Of a stretch of 64,000 nucleotides of DNA, positions 37,277-45,419 are shown piece by piece (the stretch's first letter is position 1; every line of letters begins with the position of its first letter). The stretch is from NCBI GenBank assembly GCA_003149935.1, contig QAMH01000005.1:1-64000 (forward strand). Reading direction: 5' to 3'. The translations under genes and the position numbers were made by a program. The notes beneath the pieces were generated by a model. It saw only the letters and a list, made by a program, of their open reading frames with translations, did not search any database and was not told where the DNA came from. The stretch is from Coriobacteriia bacterium (GTDB lineage: Bacteria > Actinomycetota > Coriobacteriia > Coriobacteriales > QAMH01).

Positions 37277-37337
37277 TATTTAATGGACGCATGCCACGCT
37301 ATACTATCGGCATCGTGCCAATTCTAGGAGGATTTAC

Positions 37338-37673
37338 ATGTCAACTGAAGCAGAGATCATCGCAGAGATCGAGGAGCTTGGTCGCCTGACCGAGGAGCAG
37401 GAGGACATCCTGTATAACATCGCGCTGCGCCAAGAGGAGCTGGGTCGCCAGCCAACCATCATGCTACGCGAGAAAGTGGACGGCGATCCCATCTATCAGC
37501 CCATGATCGATCGTGAGGTTCTCACGTACCAGCTGTACAATCATGGCGGTGCTGGTTCTCACGAGGTCGTGAACCTCATTGTTACGCTCAAGGGCATGCG
37601 CTACGTCATTCTTCATTCCGATGAGCTTTCCCTGCGCAGGAAGGTCGATCCTGCGGGCAATTACCGCGACTAA
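37338..37673 (+). CDS. Conserved-looking small acidic protein, unknown function
   Basis: 111 residues, not recognised. The first 35 residues are a helix rich in E and L (AEIIAEIEELGRLTEEQEDILYNIALRQEELG). The rest is mixed with QPMIDREVLTYQLYNHGGAGSHEVVNLIVTLKGMRYVILHSDEL. No membrane segment or signal. TAGGAGG precedes the ATG, and a TATACT box lies at 37300-37305. The trigger factor gene starts 34 bases downstream, so the two may share a promoter. Confidence 0.7.
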   Translation: MSTEAEIIAEIEELGRLTEEQEDILYNIALRQEELGRQPTIMLREKVDGDPIYQPMIDREVLTYQLYNHGGAGSHEVVNLIVTLKGMRYVILHSDELSLRRKVDPAGNYRD

Positions 37674-37707
37674 CTCGCGCTGTTCCATATACGTTTGGGG
37701 AGACAAG

Positions 37708-39009
37708 TTGGAAATCACAGATATCACACGCGAGTCCGATGATGCGGTGCAGGAGATGGTCGTGACCATGACCGCAAGTGCGGACGAGGTCAACACCTAC
37801 ATCGACAAGGCGTTCAAGGAGCTTGCCAAGAACGAAATCCCGGGATTTCGCAAGGGAAAGGCTCCGCGCGAGGTCATCGAGCGTGAAGCAGGCGGCCACG
37901 ATATGGTATTCGCCCGCATTGCCGAGGACATCGTTAACGGCGAGGCGCCCGCCTTGCTCGATGACGCTGACGTGCTTTTCATCGGTGATCCGCAGTTCAA
38001 TCTCGAGAAGATTCCCGCCGAGAATCAGCCCTTTACCTTCACGGTATCAGGTCCGGTTCCGCCAGAGGGCACGCTCTCGAGTTACGACGAGGTCTCGATC
38101 GAGATGCCGCCCAACGAGGCGACCGAAGAGGAGATCCAGACTCAGATCGACGAGCTGCTGAGCGTCTACTATAACTACGATGTCATCGATGACCCGGACT
38201 ACGAGGTAGAAGACGGAGACTACGTCACAGTCAGAATGACCATCATGAACGATGGCGCTGTCATCCCGGGCCTCAACGATGTCGAGCGCATGCTCAGCAT
38301 CGGCGGCGGCTCCATGCCCGAGAGCTTCGATGAGCACGTTATCGGTAGCAAGATTGGCTACACGCTCGACTTCGATTTTGATGCGAAGGGCCAAGAGGAG
38401 CGCCCAGAACTTGGCGATGGCAACTTGCATGCCAATGTTGAGGTCAAGCAGATTCGCAAACGCGTTCTGCCGGAGCTTGATGAGGAATTTCTCGCCAAGA
38501 TTGGTGTCACGAGCCTTGATGACCTGCACGATCAGATGAAGATGACCATCAACATGCAGAAGGATCGTGAGCTGCCCAAGCTGCTCGAGCAGAAGGTCGT
38601 AGACGCCCTCATCGAACGCTTCGAGGGTGAGGTTCCCGAGTACTACGTCGATTTCATGCGCGACAACGTGAGTCGCGAACTCATGCAGCGGCTTCAGAAG
38701 GAGGGCACCGGTCTGCAGGACTGGATGCTCAAGAACAACGTCGAGGCAGAGAAGATGCAGGAAGAGGTCAACCAGGAGTCCATTGACCGCGCAAAGCGCG
38801 ACATGGCACTCGAGGCCCTCTTCAAGGAGAAGGGCTGGGAGGTTACCGACGAGGACATCGCTCGGGAGCTTTCCGGGGTCGATGACGCAGAGGCGCAGAT
38901 TGCCGAGCTCAAGGAGGCTCATCGCATGGCGGACCTGCGCAAGATGTGCCGCCAGTCTATGGCTGCCCGCTGGCTTGCCAAGACGGCCGACATTACGGTT
39001 GTCGAATAG
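37708..39009 (+). CDS. tig: Trigger factor
   Basis: 433 residues. Ribosome-bound chaperone and prolyl isomerase. The ribosome-binding domain contains KNEIPGFRKGKAPREVIEREAG, close to the canonical GFRxGK loop. The FKBP domain (EDGDYVTVRMTIMNDGAVIPGLND... VIGSKIGYTLDFDF) is present but divergent from the canonical active site, and the helical C-terminal arms follow (LIERFEGEVPEYYVDFMRDNVSRELMQRLQKEGTGLQDWML). The TTG start at 37708 is chosen because GGGGAG lies upstream and the protein begins MEITDITRES like other trigger factors. A second protein resembling only its C-terminal arms is encoded at 39266. Confidence 0.93.
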   Translation: MEITDITRESDDAVQEMVVTMTASADEVNTYIDKAFKELAKNEIPGFRKGKAPREVIEREAGGHDMVFARIAEDIVNGEAPALLDDADVLFIGDPQFNLEKIPAENQPFTFTVSGPVPPEGTLSSYDEVSIEMPPNEATEEEIQTQIDELLSVYYNYDVIDDPDYEVEDGDYVTVRMTIMNDGAVIPGLNDVERMLSIGGGSMPESFDEHVIGSKIGYTLDFDFDAKGQEERPELGDGNLHANVEVKQIRKRVLPELDEEFLAKIGVTSLDDLHDQMKMTINMQKDRELPKLLEQKVVDALIERFEGEVPEYYVDFMRDNVSRELMQRLQKEGTGLQDWMLKNNVEAEKMQEEVNQESIDRAKRDMALEALFKEKGWEVTDEDIARELSGVDDAEAQIAELKEAHRMADLRKMCRQSMAARWLAKTADITVVE

Positions 39010-39033
39010 CTTTTCGCCGCTTGCCATCTACGC

Positions 39034-39068
39034 AAAAAGGGGAGCCCGCATTTGCGGGCTCCCCTTTG
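39034..39068 (+). terminator. Terminator after tig
   Basis: AAGGGGAGCCCGC pairs with GCGGGCTCCCCTT across a 4-base loop. It has A-runs and T-runs on both sides, so it may work in both directions. Confidence 0.88.
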
Positions 39069-39090
39069 CATTTCGAGTGAGGTGATGCAC

Positions 39091-39260
39091 CCATTGTCAT
39101 TTCGAGCGAAGAGACGTCCCCATTGTCATTTCGAGCGGAGCGAACGAAGTGAGCGTAGTCGAGAAATCTCACCGACTCTGGGAGATCTCTCCACTCCGGC
39201 GCTGCGCGCCTTCGGTCGAGATGACAATGAAAAGGTGCTGCACCTTCGGTCGAGATGGCA
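39091..39260. repeat. Composite TCATTTCGAGCG-type repeat region
   Basis: CATTGTCATTTCGAGCG occurs twice (about 39092 and 39120), followed by GTCGAGAAATCTC and by two copies of TTCGGTCGAGATG(A/G)CAA (about 39212 and 39246). The outer sequences are imperfect inverted copies. This looks like one element inserted into or recombined with another. No coding content is seen. Confidence 0.7.
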
Positions 39261-39265
39261 AGATG

Positions 39266-40042
39266 CTACAGCGAGATGAAGTTGTCGGGGAACTGCTTGT
39301 TGGCGTCGAGGACGTCCTTGCTCGTATCGCCGTAGCGCATCCATTCCTTATCATCCGGCGTGCGCTTGATCATGGCGTTTTCCATGACGTCACGTAGGGC
39401 CTTGGCCTTGAGCGCGTACTCTTCCATCTGGGGCATCCTGCCCTCGAGCTCGATCTGGCGGCGCTTGTAGGCCTTGTCCTGCACGGAGTCGCCAGGGATG
39501 ATCTCGTAGAAGTCCTCGGCTGAGAGCGTGTAGTTCGCATGGTCTGCCCAAGCGGCGAGCGCCGAGTCCTCCTTGAGGCTTTCGATGGTGTTCTCGCGCA
39601 CCTCGGCGTCGAGCTGCTCTTCGGAGATGCCACGCTGCTCGCAGTAATCCTTCTTCTGCAGGCCGTTCATGCGGAGCATTTCCTCGAGACGATATGCTGA
39701 TGCGTAGAGCGCTTCCTCGACTAGATCCTCGGGAAGGTCCTCGACGAGGCGCGTGGCAAGCTCGCGGCAGATGACGTTTTGGTCGGCAAGCTGCTGGACT
39801 TCGACGTTGTCCTTGTACATGTTGTAGCGGATGAAGATGAGGAGTTCCTCAACGGTGTTGAGGTCCTCGACGTGTTTTGCAATCCACTGGTCGTTGAGTT
39901 TGGGCGTTTCGCCTTCTTTGCAGACGTTGAGCTCGAGCCAGCGAAGGGCTGTCTTGCGAACGGCTTCCTCCGGAATCCTGACCTCCTCGGCAACGACGTA
40001 GACGGGGTCGTACGAAGTCAGGGTGTAACGCTGATTAGCCAT
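39266..40042 (-). CDS. Trigger-factor-C-domain-like protein
   Basis: 258 residues, soluble and acidic. The middle (ASAYRLEEMLRMNGLQKKDYCEQRGISEEQLDAEVRENTIESLKEDSALAAWADHANYTLSAEDF) follows the pattern of the trigger factor C-terminal arms: a helix, G-x-x-x-x-x-Y, G-I-S-E-E-Q-L, then a long helix and a short hydrophobic turn. The end (EEYALKAKALRDVMENAMI) also matches. The ribosome-binding GFRxGK domain and FKBP domain are missing. The first 90 residues are helical with no recognised domain. It may be a free chaperone or holdase. ATG at 40042 has GAGGAT upstream. The gene converges on tig with repeats between. Confidence 0.6.
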   Translation of the reverse strand: MANQRYTLTSYDPVYVVAEEVRIPEEAVRKTALRWLELNVCKEGETPKLNDQWIAKHVEDLNTVEELLIFIRYNMYKDNVEVQQLADQNVICRELATRLVEDLPEDLVEEALYASAYRLEEMLRMNGLQKKDYCEQRGISEEQLDAEVRENTIESLKEDSALAAWADHANYTLSAEDFYEIIPGDSVQDKAYKRRQIELEGRMPQMEEYALKAKALRDVMENAMIKRTPDDKEWMRYGDTSKDVLDANKQFPDNFISL

Positions 40043-40120
40043 GATGGATCCTCTGTGATGTCGAAATGTATAACAGCCCATGATTATACTGTATTGGCCA
40101 CGATGAAAGTAGGAGCACGC

Positions 40121-40558
40121 ATGGGAATAACCGTCATAGCCGTAGGCAAGCTCAAGGAACGCTTCTGGAAGGATGCGGTTGCGGAATACGCGAAGCGTCT
40201 TGGTGGCTACACGAAGTTGCGCATCATCGAGATTCCCGATAGGGGCATCGACTTCGAGAGTGACGAGATTATTCGGGCGGCAGGCGATGCGCACCTCATA
40301 CTGCTTGCGATCAAGGGCACGCAACGTCCGAGTGAGGGCATCGCACGGCGTCTCGATGAGCTGATGACGCATGGGACGAGCGATATTGCGTTTTGCATCG
40401 GTGGTTCTGATGGCGTGAATGAATCAGTCTGCGAGCGCGCAGACGAAACGCTCTCGTTCGGCCAGATCACTCTACCGCATAACCTCGCGCGTGTCGTGTT
40501 GCTCGAGCAGATATACCGCGCCTTCAAGATCATGCGCGGCGAGCCCTACCATAAGTGA
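40121..40558 (+). CDS. rlmH: 23S rRNA (pseudouridine1915-N3)-methyltransferase RlmH
   Basis: 145 residues. SPOUT methyltransferase. MGITVIAVGKLKERFWKDAVAEYAKRL opens the protein; LLAIKGTQRPSEGIARRLDEL, FCIGGSDGV and the C-terminal knot LSFGQITLPHNLARVVLLEQIYRAFKIMRGEPYHK are diagnostic. AGGAG six bases before 40121 decides the start; an in-frame ATG at 40103 would add six residues. Confidence 0.95.
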   Translation: MGITVIAVGKLKERFWKDAVAEYAKRLGGYTKLRIIEIPDRGIDFESDEIIRAAGDAHLILLAIKGTQRPSEGIARRLDELMTHGTSDIAFCIGGSDGVNESVCERADETLSFGQITLPHNLARVVLLEQIYRAFKIMRGEPYHK

Positions 40559-40599
40559 AGTAAGCGACGCTTGGCATAAGTCTCGTCCCTATCGTCCCG

Positions 40600-41157
40600 T
40601 CAAGCTTTCTCAAGAGCGCGCAGGCCTCCCTCGATGAAGGCGTCTATGGCACGGCGAATACGTGGCCAGTCATTTCGCTGCGCGAATTCGGAGCTGGCGA
40701 CCGCGTGACATCCGCTCATCTGGAAGAGCCTGACGGCACGCATGACCACAGGGTTGATGCCCCTCGTCGCCGCATCTGTCTTCGCGTCGGGATCCTCCCA
40801 GGCAAGCGCCATCACGGACGGAAAGAAGCGGGCTTCGCGCACCACACCCGCAAGCTTCTTTTCGGAGCGCACGCGTTCGCAGTAACGGGGCTTTTCATGC
40901 ATGGCACACCCCGGGTTCTCACATGAAAAGCGCTCCTCAAAGGAAAGGACGTTGTCCATGACCTCGCCCACGAGCTCGTCGAAGACGTCGCCCACATTGT
41001 CGTAATGGACGTAAAAGGTTGCCCTGCTAACCTTTGCCTTGCGGGAAAGCTCGCTTACACTGATGTCCGTGAGGCTCTTGGTCTGCAGAAGGTCTGCCAG
41101 CGCGTCTCGTATGCGCCGCTCGCAGTTTCTGAATCTCGCATCTTCGGTGTTTGTCAC
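40600..41157 (-). CDS. TetR-family transcriptional regulator
   Basis: 185 residues. The N-terminal helix-turn-helix is RRIRDALADLLQTKSLTDISVSELSRKAKVSRATFYVHYDNVGDVFDELV, a standard TetR DNA-binding domain. The C-terminal ligand domain is not assignable; it contains four Cys, two of them in SCENPGCAMHEKPRYC. The GTG start at 41157 follows GGAGAAAG. It is divergent from the tandem DUF262 genes (114-base gap), so it may regulate them or itself. Confidence 0.9.
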   Translation of the reverse strand: MTNTEDARFRNCERRIRDALADLLQTKSLTDISVSELSRKAKVSRATFYVHYDNVGDVFDELVGEVMDNVLSFEERFSCENPGCAMHEKPRYCERVRSEKKLAGVVREARFFPSVMALAWEDPDAKTDAATRGINPVVMRAVRLFQMSGCHAVASSEFAQRNDWPRIRRAIDAFIEGGLRALEKA

Positions 41158-41270
41158 GGTCTTTCTCCGATTTCCTGAAGTTATCGTACAACTTGTACGA
41201 TATTGTAAAGCAAGCAGAGACCTTATCTTCCAAAATGGATACAACGGAATATCAGAGAGCGAGGTGCCCC

Positions 41271-42356
41271 GTGAAGGTAATGCAGAAGAACATGCTGGAG
41301 TTTATGGATGAGGGCGATATGCGCTTTGTCATCCCGGCCTACCAGCGCCTCTATTCATGGAACGAGACGCAATGCGAAGAGCTCTGGTTGGACATATTGC
41401 GAGCGGCTCGTGGCAAGCGCAATCACTTTCTGGGTACCGTTCTCTACAATGTTGTCTACGAGGGGGAAGTACCTGACCATATCGAGATTATCGATGGCCA
41501 GCAGCGCCTGACCAGTGTATCTCTCATCATCCTTGCCCTGGCAAGATACCTGGAATCTAATCCTCGGCTTTCTTCTGACGAAGCGATCGACGGGGAGACG
41601 CTCATCTCGCGTTATCTCTTCATAGGCAAGACTGATGATGGACTGCCGATTACCAAGCTCCTGCCCTCGCATCATGATGCGGGCTCCTATGATGCCGTGA
41701 TTAGGGGAGAAGCTGGCAATCCCATGTCTTCCATCACCAATAATCTTTCGTTTTTTGAGGAGAAGATGGCGGAGGACGATTTCGACTACGAGTTATTGCT
41801 CGAAGGCCTGCATCGCCTCACGACCATCTTCGTCGAGGTGGACGACTACCGCGATGCGCAGCCCATATTCGAGAGCGTGAATTCCAAGGGCGTGCCGCTT
41901 AACGTAGCGGATATGGTGCGCAATTATCTTTTGCTGACGGAAAGCCACGACGAGCAGACGCGCCTTTTCGAGGAGTATTGGAAAGTGAGTCAGGAGATGT
42001 TCGCACCTGACCCTGGTTCTCTCAAGCTCAATACGGGGATCAAGAGCTGGCTTGCCATTCGCCTCAAGGGCGCCCGCATTCAAAGCGCAGAGCAAACCTA
42101 CGCCTCATTCAAAAGATACGTCGAGGACGTTTACCAGGGTGACAAGGAACCCATCTTGCGCGAGCTCCGCGGCTTTTGCCTGATGTGGGCGGAGAACTAT
42201 CGCTACCACGGTGTCAAGAAATACAGGTCCGGCTCCGACTGGGCAAAATTGGGGGCACCCGCGCTCACGTCAGGATACAAGCTCAAGAAGGCGGACAACG
42301 AGGAATATGCAAGAGAGTTTCGCGAGAAGCTACGCAATGCGGATTCCCGCTGGTAG
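41271..42356 (+). CDS. DUF262 protein without HNH domain (1)
   Basis: 361 residues. The DUF262/GmrS-type ParB-like domain is plain: FVIPAYQRLYSWNETQCEELWLDI, then IEIIDGQQRLTSVSLIILAL with the catalytic DGQQR motif, then FESVNSKGVPLNVADMVRNYLLL. DUF262 proteins use NTP and in GmrSD or SspE-like systems gate a DUF1524 HNH nuclease against modified DNA. Here the protein ends after residue 361 with no HNH motif. The GTG start at 41271 puts 20 residues before the IP-x-x-QR-x-YSW motif, the same as in the neighbour, and GAGGTG lies before it. It is the first of two tandem paralogues. Confidence 0.82.
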   Translation: MKVMQKNMLEFMDEGDMRFVIPAYQRLYSWNETQCEELWLDILRAARGKRNHFLGTVLYNVVYEGEVPDHIEIIDGQQRLTSVSLIILALARYLESNPRLSSDEAIDGETLISRYLFIGKTDDGLPITKLLPSHHDAGSYDAVIRGEAGNPMSSITNNLSFFEEKMAEDDFDYELLLEGLHRLTTIFVEVDDYRDAQPIFESVNSKGVPLNVADMVRNYLLLTESHDEQTRLFEEYWKVSQEMFAPDPGSLKLNTGIKSWLAIRLKGARIQSAEQTYASFKRYVEDVYQGDKEPILRELRGFCLMWAENYRYHGVKKYRSGSDWAKLGAPALTSGYKLKKADNEEYAREFREKLRNADSRW

Positions 42357-42383
42357 CGTTGTCGATTCGTTAGGAGATACGAC

Positions 42384-43412
42384 ATGATTGCATCGCTCAA
42401 GTCGATTTCGGAGATACTCGGAAAGCCGGGAACACGATATCTCATACCCGTGTTCCAGCGCGTCTACTCATGGGACCGGATGCAGTGCGAGCAGCTGTGG
42501 AATGACATGATGAAGACAGATTCCGGTGCGGACGGGCATTTTACAGGTACGTTCATCTACCGTCCGGAAACTGAAAGAGCTCATGGTGGATCCGACGCTG
42601 TCATTGAATGCGCAGAAGTAAGCCTGATTGATGGCCAGCAACGGCTCACCACGCTCACGCTCATGCTCGTGGCGCTCAGGGATGCGATGCGCGATGCGGG
42701 CGATACGGCCCGGGCAAACCAGATCGACGAGACGTATCTGCATTGCGTTACCGATACGTCCAAGCTCGTGCTCTCGGACGCCGATGCTCCCACCATGGCG
42801 CACCTCGTCGATGGCGTTCCGGCTCCTGGGGAGGATGACCTCTCCCAGCTTCTCGTCGAAGGATACGAGCTTTTCAAGGAGAAGGTCGAGGAGTCTTCCG
42901 TCGACGCCGATGCCGTCATAAAGGGTCTCGACAGCTTGCGCGTGGTCGCGGTCGAGCTCGAAGAAGATGATGCGCCGCAGCAAGTGTTCGAGAGCCTCAA
43001 TGCGAAGGGCAGGCCGCTTTCGACAATCGACCTGCTTCGTAATGTCATCATGGCGAAGTACGGCGCGACCGAGCAAAGAAGGTTGTTCGATATGTATTGG
43101 GCGCCCATTGACGAGGCGTTTCATCAATTTGGCGCCGAGCAGGACGTGTATCTTGATGCGGCACTCCATGCCTGGGCCGAGAAACACGCCCCGGGTATTC
43201 GAGCATCCAAGCGTAGCGAGCTCTACCAGGCGTTCAAAGCTTATCTTGGAGGGCACGATTCAATATCGCTCGAGGAATTGCTCAGGTCGATCAACGAGAG
43301 TTGTCTCGCCTTTGCTGCCGCTCCCGGTTCTCCGGAGGCAAAGAAGCATCTGGACTGGGCCGTGGAGAAGCCCCAGGGGCTCATCTCCCAGAGCAAGCTC
43401 TTTGGTGATTGA
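42384..43412 (+). CDS. DUF262 protein without HNH domain (2)
   Basis: 342 residues, 28 bases after the first, with TAGGAGAT before the ATG. Motifs: YLIPVFQRVYSWDRMQCEQLWNDM, VSLIDGQQRLTTLTLMLVAL, FESLNAKGRPLSTIDLLRNVIMA. It aligns with its neighbour through these motifs but is otherwise clearly diverged, so the duplication is old. It also stops before any DUF1524/HNH region. The pair may form a heteromer or sense DNA and act through another protein. A defence role is inferred only from the family. Confidence 0.82.
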   Translation: MIASLKSISEILGKPGTRYLIPVFQRVYSWDRMQCEQLWNDMMKTDSGADGHFTGTFIYRPETERAHGGSDAVIECAEVSLIDGQQRLTTLTLMLVALRDAMRDAGDTARANQIDETYLHCVTDTSKLVLSDADAPTMAHLVDGVPAPGEDDLSQLLVEGYELFKEKVEESSVDADAVIKGLDSLRVVAVELEEDDAPQQVFESLNAKGRPLSTIDLLRNVIMAKYGATEQRRLFDMYWAPIDEAFHQFGAEQDVYLDAALHAWAEKHAPGIRASKRSELYQAFKAYLGGHDSISLEELLRSINESCLAFAAAPGSPEAKKHLDWAVEKPQGLISQSKLFGD

Positions 43413-43457
43413 TTGGCAGCGACAAGGACCGTCGCTGCCAATCGAACGTGGGCTAAC

Positions 43458-43480
43458 GAAAAAGCCCGCTCATGCGGGCT
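43458..43480 (-). terminator. Terminator of the tRNA gene
   Basis: On the minus strand AGCCCGC pairs with GCGGGCT around ATGA and is followed by TTTTTC. It lies 12 bases after the tRNA 3' end. Confidence 0.88.
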
Positions 43481-43491
43481 GAAAGTTTGAG

Positions 43492-43567
43492 TGGTGGAGA
43501 TGAAGGGATTCGAACCCTCGGCCCCCACGTTGCGAACGTGATGCTCTCCCAGCTGAGCTACATCCCC
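43492..43567 (-). tRNA. tRNA-Ala (anticodon CGC)
   Basis: 76 bases including an encoded CCA. The acceptor GGGGATG pairs with CATCTCC with one G-U; the D arm is GCTCAGCTGGGAGAGC; the anticodon loop reads TTCGCAA between CACG and CGTG; the T arm is GAGGGTTCGAATCCCTTC. CGC reads GCG alanine codons, which are frequent here. A terminator follows at 43458. Confidence 0.97.
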
Positions 43568-43652
43568 ACTAGAATATGGCGCGCAACGGCGCGCGGGTAA
43601 GGATTATAGCGCATTTCCCGCGAGCGGGAAGGGGTATGCTCCGGCTTTATGC

Positions 43653-43658
43653 GATAAT
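43653..43658 (+). promoter_or_regulatory. -10 element directly before the deacetylase gene
   Basis: GATAAT is followed after seven bases by the ATG at 43666, without a ribosome site. Probable leaderless start. Confidence 0.4.
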
Positions 43659-43665
43659 GACCCCC

Positions 43666-44601
43666 ATGCAAACGAGCAATAACATATTCCGCATACTCAT
43701 CATCGCGTGTGTCGTTCTCTTCATTGGAGCAATCGCCCAGCAGTTCTACATTTCGCACGTCGAGTCGAGTTATGCCAAGTCGGGCGAGGAGCTCGAGCAG
43801 GCAAAGGCGAGCGTTGCCACCGCGACCCAACAAAACGAACAGCTCAAGAAGCAAGAAGAGGACACGTACATCGCCTGGCGCAATGCCCAGGGACGCCTCT
43901 CGCTTTTCGGTGATAAGGGCGGAAAGGTCGCCTACCTTACCTTCGACGATGGCCCGTGCGATGCCCTCACTCCCAAGAATCTCGAGATTCTCAAGCAGAA
44001 AGGGGCCGTCGCAACCTGGTTCTGTCTGGCAAACGACGAGCTCTACACGTACCTCAACCTCGACTTGTGCAAGAAGATCGAGGAACAAGGATCGGTCGTG
44101 GGCATCCATGACTGGGACCAGGACGACTCGTACAGCTACTATAAGGGTGGCGTCGACAATTACTTCACGAGCGATTTCGACAAGGCCAAGGCCAAGCTCG
44201 AGGCTGCCGTTGGCCACGAAATCAAGATTACGCGTTTTGCCGGTGGCAGTCTCACCATCGGCTATTACAATCCCGAAATCGCCAAGGCGCTTCCTCGCGC
44301 GATGCTTGAGCGCGGCTATCAGTACTTCGATTGGAATGTCCTTGCCGGTGACAGTGAGCCCTCGCAGTTCGTGAACGGCTCGACGCCCAAAGATCGCATC
44401 GTGAGTAACGTACTCAACGAAGCGGAGTATTTCGCAAAGACGGATTCTCCCATCTGCGTGCTCATGCACGATAACCCCGGCAAGAACACCACCACAGAAG
44501 CGCTTCCCGAGATTATCGACGGCCTGCGCGCATTGGGTTACGAATTCAAGACGCTCGATTACGATGCCCCCGGTTTTTACCAGGTGGTGATTACCGAATG
44601 A
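43666..44601 (+). CDS. Polysaccharide deacetylase-like protein with an altered metal site
   Basis: 311 residues. One N-terminal membrane helix (FRILIIACVVLFIGAIAQQFYI) and a short coiled coil anchor an outside NodB-type domain: VAYLTFDDGPCDALTPKNLEIL (catalytic and metal Asp pair), GIHDWDQDDSYSYY (His148), ITRFAGGSLTIG, and VLMHDNPGKNTTTEALPEII. In the family the second metal ligand is a His four residues after the first; here that place is Gln152. Activity may be changed, lost, or use another ligand. It would act on peptidoglycan or surface glycan N-acetyl groups. It overlaps the next gene by four bases (ATGA). Confidence 0.82.
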   Translation: MQTSNNIFRILIIACVVLFIGAIAQQFYISHVESSYAKSGEELEQAKASVATATQQNEQLKKQEEDTYIAWRNAQGRLSLFGDKGGKVAYLTFDDGPCDALTPKNLEILKQKGAVATWFCLANDELYTYLNLDLCKKIEEQGSVVGIHDWDQDDSYSYYKGGVDNYFTSDFDKAKAKLEAAVGHEIKITRFAGGSLTIGYYNPEIAKALPRAMLERGYQYFDWNVLAGDSEPSQFVNGSTPKDRIVSNVLNEAEYFAKTDSPICVLMHDNPGKNTTTEALPEIIDGLRALGYEFKTLDYDAPGFYQVVITE

Positions 44602-45401
44602 CGTATTCGCGTGGACAATACGATGACGATTACGAGCGCAGCAGACGCTCCCGTCGTGATGTCCCCGAGGGACGCTCCGAGCGTCGTACGGGCACTGGAT
44701 CGAGCCGCTACTCGCGTACGTCCGAACGCTACGCGCGTCATGCCTCGGCACAACGAGACGAAAGATACTCCGAGGGCAGGCCGCAAAGCCGCCCGAAACG
44801 TCAGCGTCCCGAGGATTCCTCTCGCTCGCGTCAACGCAGCAGACAGGATGTCGATTACGATACCTCTCGCAGTGGCAATCGCCGCTCCAGCCGACGCCCG
44901 GCTGTGCACGAAGAGCAGCGCGGCGAAAGGCGCAACCGCAGTGGTGCTCGTGTCGATCGCGCATATGAGCCGCACGACAATCGCCAGCGGGATATGCGTC
45001 AGCGAGATGCGCGTCCCGCTCAGCATGCCGTTCCACGTGCCGGGCAGCGCAGCGTTAATCAGGCGACGCAATACAGCAGAGACCGTTATGTGAGCCAGCC
45101 CGGCCAGCAGCGGGGCAGCTCCGTGAGCCAGCAGAACTACGACAAGGCCCGGCGCATCAAGCCGGTTGATCCACGAGCTCTCCTCGCGGCCGCCGTCATC
45201 GCCGTCGTTCTGGCTGTCGTCATCATCGTTCGCTTCATCCTCTTTGGCGGAGTCGCGAGCGAGTACGGTGCTGCCAAGGCGGCAATTGACGAGCAGCAAG
45301 CACAGCTAACCGAGCTTCAAACATCGAACGGCGAGCTTCAGGCGGAGATGGACTCCATGCAGGGCCTGATCGACCGCTATAACAACTCCGGGAAGAAGTA
45401 G
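44598..45401 (+). CDS. Arg/Ser-rich disordered protein with one membrane span and a coiled coil
   Basis: 267 residues, no recognised family. Residues 1-185 are disordered and dominated by R, S, Q, D and E (SRRSRRDVPEGRSERRTGTG-type text), with many Tyr. Then comes one membrane span (ALLAAAVIAVVLAVVIIVRFILF) and a 55-residue leucine-spaced helix (AIDEQQAQLTELQTSNGELQAEMDSMQGLIDRYN). The layout (long basic cytoplasmic tail, span, external coiled coil) resembles FtsL/DivIC-like division proteins, though no direct homology is visible. It is translationally coupled to the deacetylase, so a cell-wall role is plausible. Confidence 0.75.
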   Translation: MTYSRGQYDDDYERSRRSRRDVPEGRSERRTGTGSSRYSRTSERYARHASAQRDERYSEGRPQSRPKRQRPEDSSRSRQRSRQDVDYDTSRSGNRRSSRRPAVHEEQRGERRNRSGARVDRAYEPHDNRQRDMRQRDARPAQHAVPRAGQRSVNQATQYSRDRYVSQPGQQRGSSVSQQNYDKARRIKPVDPRALLAAAVIAVVLAVVIIVRFILFGGVASEYGAAKAAIDEQQAQLTELQTSNGELQAEMDSMQGLIDRYNNSGKK

Positions 45402-45419
45402 GGGCGATACACCCGACGC

